In this document: positions 13,858-15,462 of the stretch, one piece after another
How the letters are laid out: each line of letters starts with the position of its first letter
Position numbering within the stretch: the stretch's first letter is position 1
From: an uncultured Bacteroidales bacterium
GTDB taxonomy: Bacteria; Bacteroidota; Bacteroidia; Bacteroidales; UBA932
Direction of reading: 5' to 3'
DNA length: 15,462 nt
Assembly (NCBI GenBank): GCA_937890845.1
Contig: CALADR010000407.1
Coordinates: 1 to 15,462 of the forward strand
The notes under the pieces: model-generated
The model's database searches: none
Told to the model about the DNA's origin: nothing
The model's input: the letters and a program-made list of their open reading frames with translations, nothing else
Translations under genes and position numbers: made by a program

Positions 13858-13990
13858 CAGACTCCTTAAAGCCCGGACTCTTTGAGCAAATACCTTGGAA
13901 ACACTTGACTATCCATAGCAGGACAACTCTTCTGCCATACTTCATTTACTATGCAGTTTACAATCTTCCATGAACATAATGTATTCATAG

Positions 13991-14025
13991 ATTTATAGTA
14001 CATTGCGATACAAGGTACTATAAAT
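13991..14025. repeat. 11-bp inverted repeat upstream of the PspC-PadR pair
   Basis: ATTTATAGTAC (13991-14001) and GTACTATAAAT (14015-14025) are perfectly complementary around 13 bp, within which TTG/CAA can pair further. The right arm ends 5 bp before the -7 element at 14031, covering the place where a -33 element would be. It looks like an operator, with the PadR protein encoded downstream as the obvious candidate ligand. Confidence 0.55.
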
Positions 14026-14030
14026 TTATA

Positions 14031-14038
14031 TATATTTG
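14031..14038 (+). promoter_or_regulatory. -7 element of the PspC-PadR operon
   Basis: TATATTTG, an exact TAnnTTTG, 24 bp before the ATG at 14063. No TTTG lies at normal spacing; the nearest TTG (14003-14005) is 25 bp away, inside the inverted repeat. The weak -33 suggests a regulated promoter. Confidence 0.55.
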
Positions 14039-14062
14039 CAGAAAGACAAATAAACACAATAC

Positions 14063-14626
14063 ATGAAAAGAACAGTCAACATAGCTCTTGGAGGAAGATG
14101 CTTTACTATCGAAGATGATGCATGTAATTCTCTTTCATCATATCTTGAAAGCTATAAAGCAGGATTGAGTCCTGCCGGCGAATCAGAAGTGATGGACGAA
14201 CTCGAAATGAGGATAGCTGACCTGTTTGAAGAGAAACTGAAAGGGCGGGAAGTCGTCCCTATAGAAATGGTTCGTGAAATCATAGACCAGCTTGGTATGC
14301 CGGAATGGCAGGCAGATGCCGCATCAGAAAACTACAAGACTCCGGAACAGCAGAAATACAGTACATCAAAAAGATTCTATCGCGACATGGATACAAATAT
14401 GATAGGAGGAGTCTGCTCAGGCCTGTCCATATATTTAAATGTCGATATTATATTGATACGCGTAATATTCATAGTAGCTCTGTTCTGCGGGAGCGTAGGA
14501 TTCTGGATATATGTAGCCCTATGGCTCTTAGCGCCGGTAGCACGGACAGCTGTACAGAAGTGTGAACAGAGAGGCGTACCTCCTACAGTGGAGAATATCC
14601 GTTACTTTGCTAACCTCAGAAAATAA
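14063..14626 (+). CDS. PspC-domain membrane protein
   Basis: A 187-aa protein. Residues 1 to about 90 are a soluble acidic region of a type often found before PspC domains in Bacteroidota (VNIALGGRCFTIEDDA, then MDELEMRIADLFEEKL). Residues about 102-163 are a PspC domain: KRFYRDMDTNMIGGVCSGLS, then YLNVDIILIRVIFIVALF and GFWIYVALWLLAPVA, giving one or two membrane spans. The last ~25 residues are polar. PspC proteins act in the phage-shock type of envelope stress response in enterobacteria; the role of this Bacteroidota group is inferred, probably membrane or envelope stress. It is followed after 8 bp by a PadR regulator, so the two are co-transcribed. Confidence 0.88.
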   Translation: MKRTVNIALGGRCFTIEDDACNSLSSYLESYKAGLSPAGESEVMDELEMRIADLFEEKLKGREVVPIEMVREIIDQLGMPEWQADAASENYKTPEQQKYSTSKRFYRDMDTNMIGGVCSGLSIYLNVDIILIRVIFIVALFCGSVGFWIYVALWLLAPVARTAVQKCEQRGVPPTVENIRYFANLRK

Positions 14627-14634
14627 GGAGATAT

Positions 14635-14991
14635 ATGGAAAACCTTAACAGCATAACGGAAAACAACCGCACTCAAATGCGAAGAGGCGTGCTGGAGTAT
14701 AGTATACTCTTGGTGCTCAAGCACTCGGATGAATACGCTTCATCTATAATACAAAAACTCAAAGATGTCAATATCATCGTCGTTGAAGGAACTTTATACC
14801 CCCTCCTTATAAGACTGAAAAATCTCGGTCTGCTCAGCTACAGATGGGAGGAGTCCACTCAAGGGCCACCAAGAAAATATTACATGCTGACAGAAAAAGG
14901 AAGAGAACAGCTGTCTGAACTGGACTCAGTTTGGCAGGAACTTGTAAGATCAGTAGAAAACATACGCTGCTCCTCCATCCTGCCGGAATAA
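14635..14991 (+). CDS. PadR-family transcriptional regulator
   Basis: A 118-aa winged-helix repressor-type protein. The motif series is characteristic: RRGVLEYSILLVLKHSDEYA (17-36), recognition-helix region VEGTLYPLLIRLKNLGLL, wing WEESTQGPPRKYYMLTEKG, then a single C-terminal helix (QLSELDSVWQELVRSVENI) for dimerization. This is the short, PadR-s1-like form. It lies 8 bp after the PspC gene. The start is marked by a clear Shine-Dalgarno sequence, TAAGGAG (14624-14630), overlapping the PspC stop codon and 4 bp from the ATG, unusual for this phylum. It probably autoregulates the operon through the inverted repeat at 13991-14025; its signal is unknown. Confidence 0.93.
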   Translation: MENLNSITENNRTQMRRGVLEYSILLVLKHSDEYASSIIQKLKDVNIIVVEGTLYPLLIRLKNLGLLSYRWEESTQGPPRKYYMLTEKGREQLSELDSVWQELVRSVENIRCSSILPE

Positions 14992-15017
14992 GATACCGTC
15001 AGGAAACGCTTCTTGCT

Positions 15018-15462
15018 TTATTTCCTCCGTCTCAAAAACAGGAAAGACACTGCAGCATAGAAAATTATCAGTACCGTACTGAGAATAATCTTTACAGCAA
15101 GCTGGCCTCCATGAAGAATGCCGGAAATTTCATCTGCAGAGAAAAAACTTCTGTCCATAAAATCTGCGACAGCATATATCGCTCCTGCAAGTAAGAAAAA
15201 GAAAAGAATCCTTCCCCATTTATACGGAATAGGATAATATTTGTTACCCAGCAATACACTGACAATCAGCATTACAACATAACTGGAAAGGTGTCCGAAA
15301 GCAGAAGCCCAATACGAAAAACGAGGCATAAACACTATATTTACTACCGCTGTAACCACTAATCCTGCAAGAGTGATATATACGGCAAAACTCGTCTTTC
15401 CTGACAGCTTATACCACATAGATACATTAAAGAGCATTCCTAGAAGCATATAGGAAAGCATC
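15018..15462 (-). CDS. Oligosaccharide flippase / polysaccharide export protein, 3' part
   Basis: The C-terminal ~147 residues of a multi-pass membrane protein whose 5' part lies beyond the window. Hydrophobic spans occur near SYMLLGMLFNVSMWY, FAVYITLAGLVVTAVVNIVF, SYVVMLIVSVLLG, ILFFFLLAGAIYAVADF and VKIILSTVLIIFYAAVSFLF, ending in the basic tail LRRRK. The pattern of a GKTSFAVYITLAGLVVTAVVN segment and the conserved NKYYPIPYKWGR resembles Bacteroidota Wzx-like flippases of the MOP exporter superfamily, which move lipid-linked oligosaccharides across the inner membrane. It converges with the PadR gene, 26 bp apart, with no terminator visible between. Confidence 0.8.
   Translation of the reverse strand, partial: MLSYMLLGMLFNVSMWYKLSGKTSFAVYITLAGLVVTAVVNIVFMPRFSYWASAFGHLSSYVVMLIVSVLLGNKYYPIPYKWGRILFFFLLAGAIYAVADFMDRSFFSADEISGILHGGQLAVKIILSTVLIIFYAAVSFLFLRRRK

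Noticed and set aside
1..15462. CRISPR arrays, tRNA or rRNA genes, toxin-antitoxin or defence genes
   Set aside because: I looked for repeat-spacer arrays, cloverleaf patterns and typical motifs and saw none.

Overview
This window looks like chromosomal DNA from a member of the Bacteroidales (phylum Bacteroidota), GC roughly 42-45%. The evidence is the gene order rplM-rpsI-rpsB-tsf, a DAHP synthase-chorismate mutase fusion, a b558-type succinate dehydrogenase/fumarate reductase cytochrome b gene, the N-terminus of a hybrid two-component (HTCS) sensor, and several promoters of the Bacteroidota form (TTTG, 19-20 bp, TAnnTTTG). Most genes lack a Shine-Dalgarno sequence and have an A-rich stretch before the start, also typical of the phylum. 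I cannot assign a family or genus.

Layout. (1) 113-3184, minus strand: the translation operon rplM, rpsI, rpsB, tsf, with a promoter before rplM, a 216-bp hairpin-rich gap before rpsB and a terminator after tsf. (2) 3237-4671: a GH43-type glycosidase, then two gene fragments joined head to head, the first ~40 codons of a transposase-like ORF and the first ~60 codons of an HTCS sensor. This looks like the scar of a deleted polysaccharide-utilization locus. (3) 4690-5739: pfkA with a strong terminator. (4) 6027-8403, plus strand: dusB and lpxK, each with its own promoter. (5) 8336-10932, minus strand: pyrH, frr and the DAHP synthase-chorismate mutase fusion, whose 3' end overlaps lpxK tail to tail. 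(6) 11036-11970: a cytochrome b (sdhC/frdC-like) gene without the expected flavoprotein and iron-sulfur genes after it, a strong terminator, and a 21-bp direct repeat of 50-bp period. (7) 12082-13857, minus: an aminopeptidase P whose conserved N-terminal helix continues upstream of the first usable start codon. (8) 14031-14991, plus: a PspC-domain membrane protein and a PadR-family regulator behind an 11-bp inverted repeat, then the 3' end of an oligosaccharide flippase running off the window.

Most of the window is core metabolism and translation: ribosome assembly and recycling (rplM, rpsI, rpsB, tsf, frr), tRNA modification (dusB), UMP phosphorylation (pyrH), glycolysis (pfkA), lipid A synthesis (lpxK) and entry into aromatic amino acid synthesis. 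I see no CRISPR array, tRNA, rRNA, phage or defence system, and no convincing new biological system. The points worth a second look are the PUL scar, the structured rpsB leader, the isolated cytochrome b gene, the aminopeptidase N-terminus, and several inverted and direct repeats.
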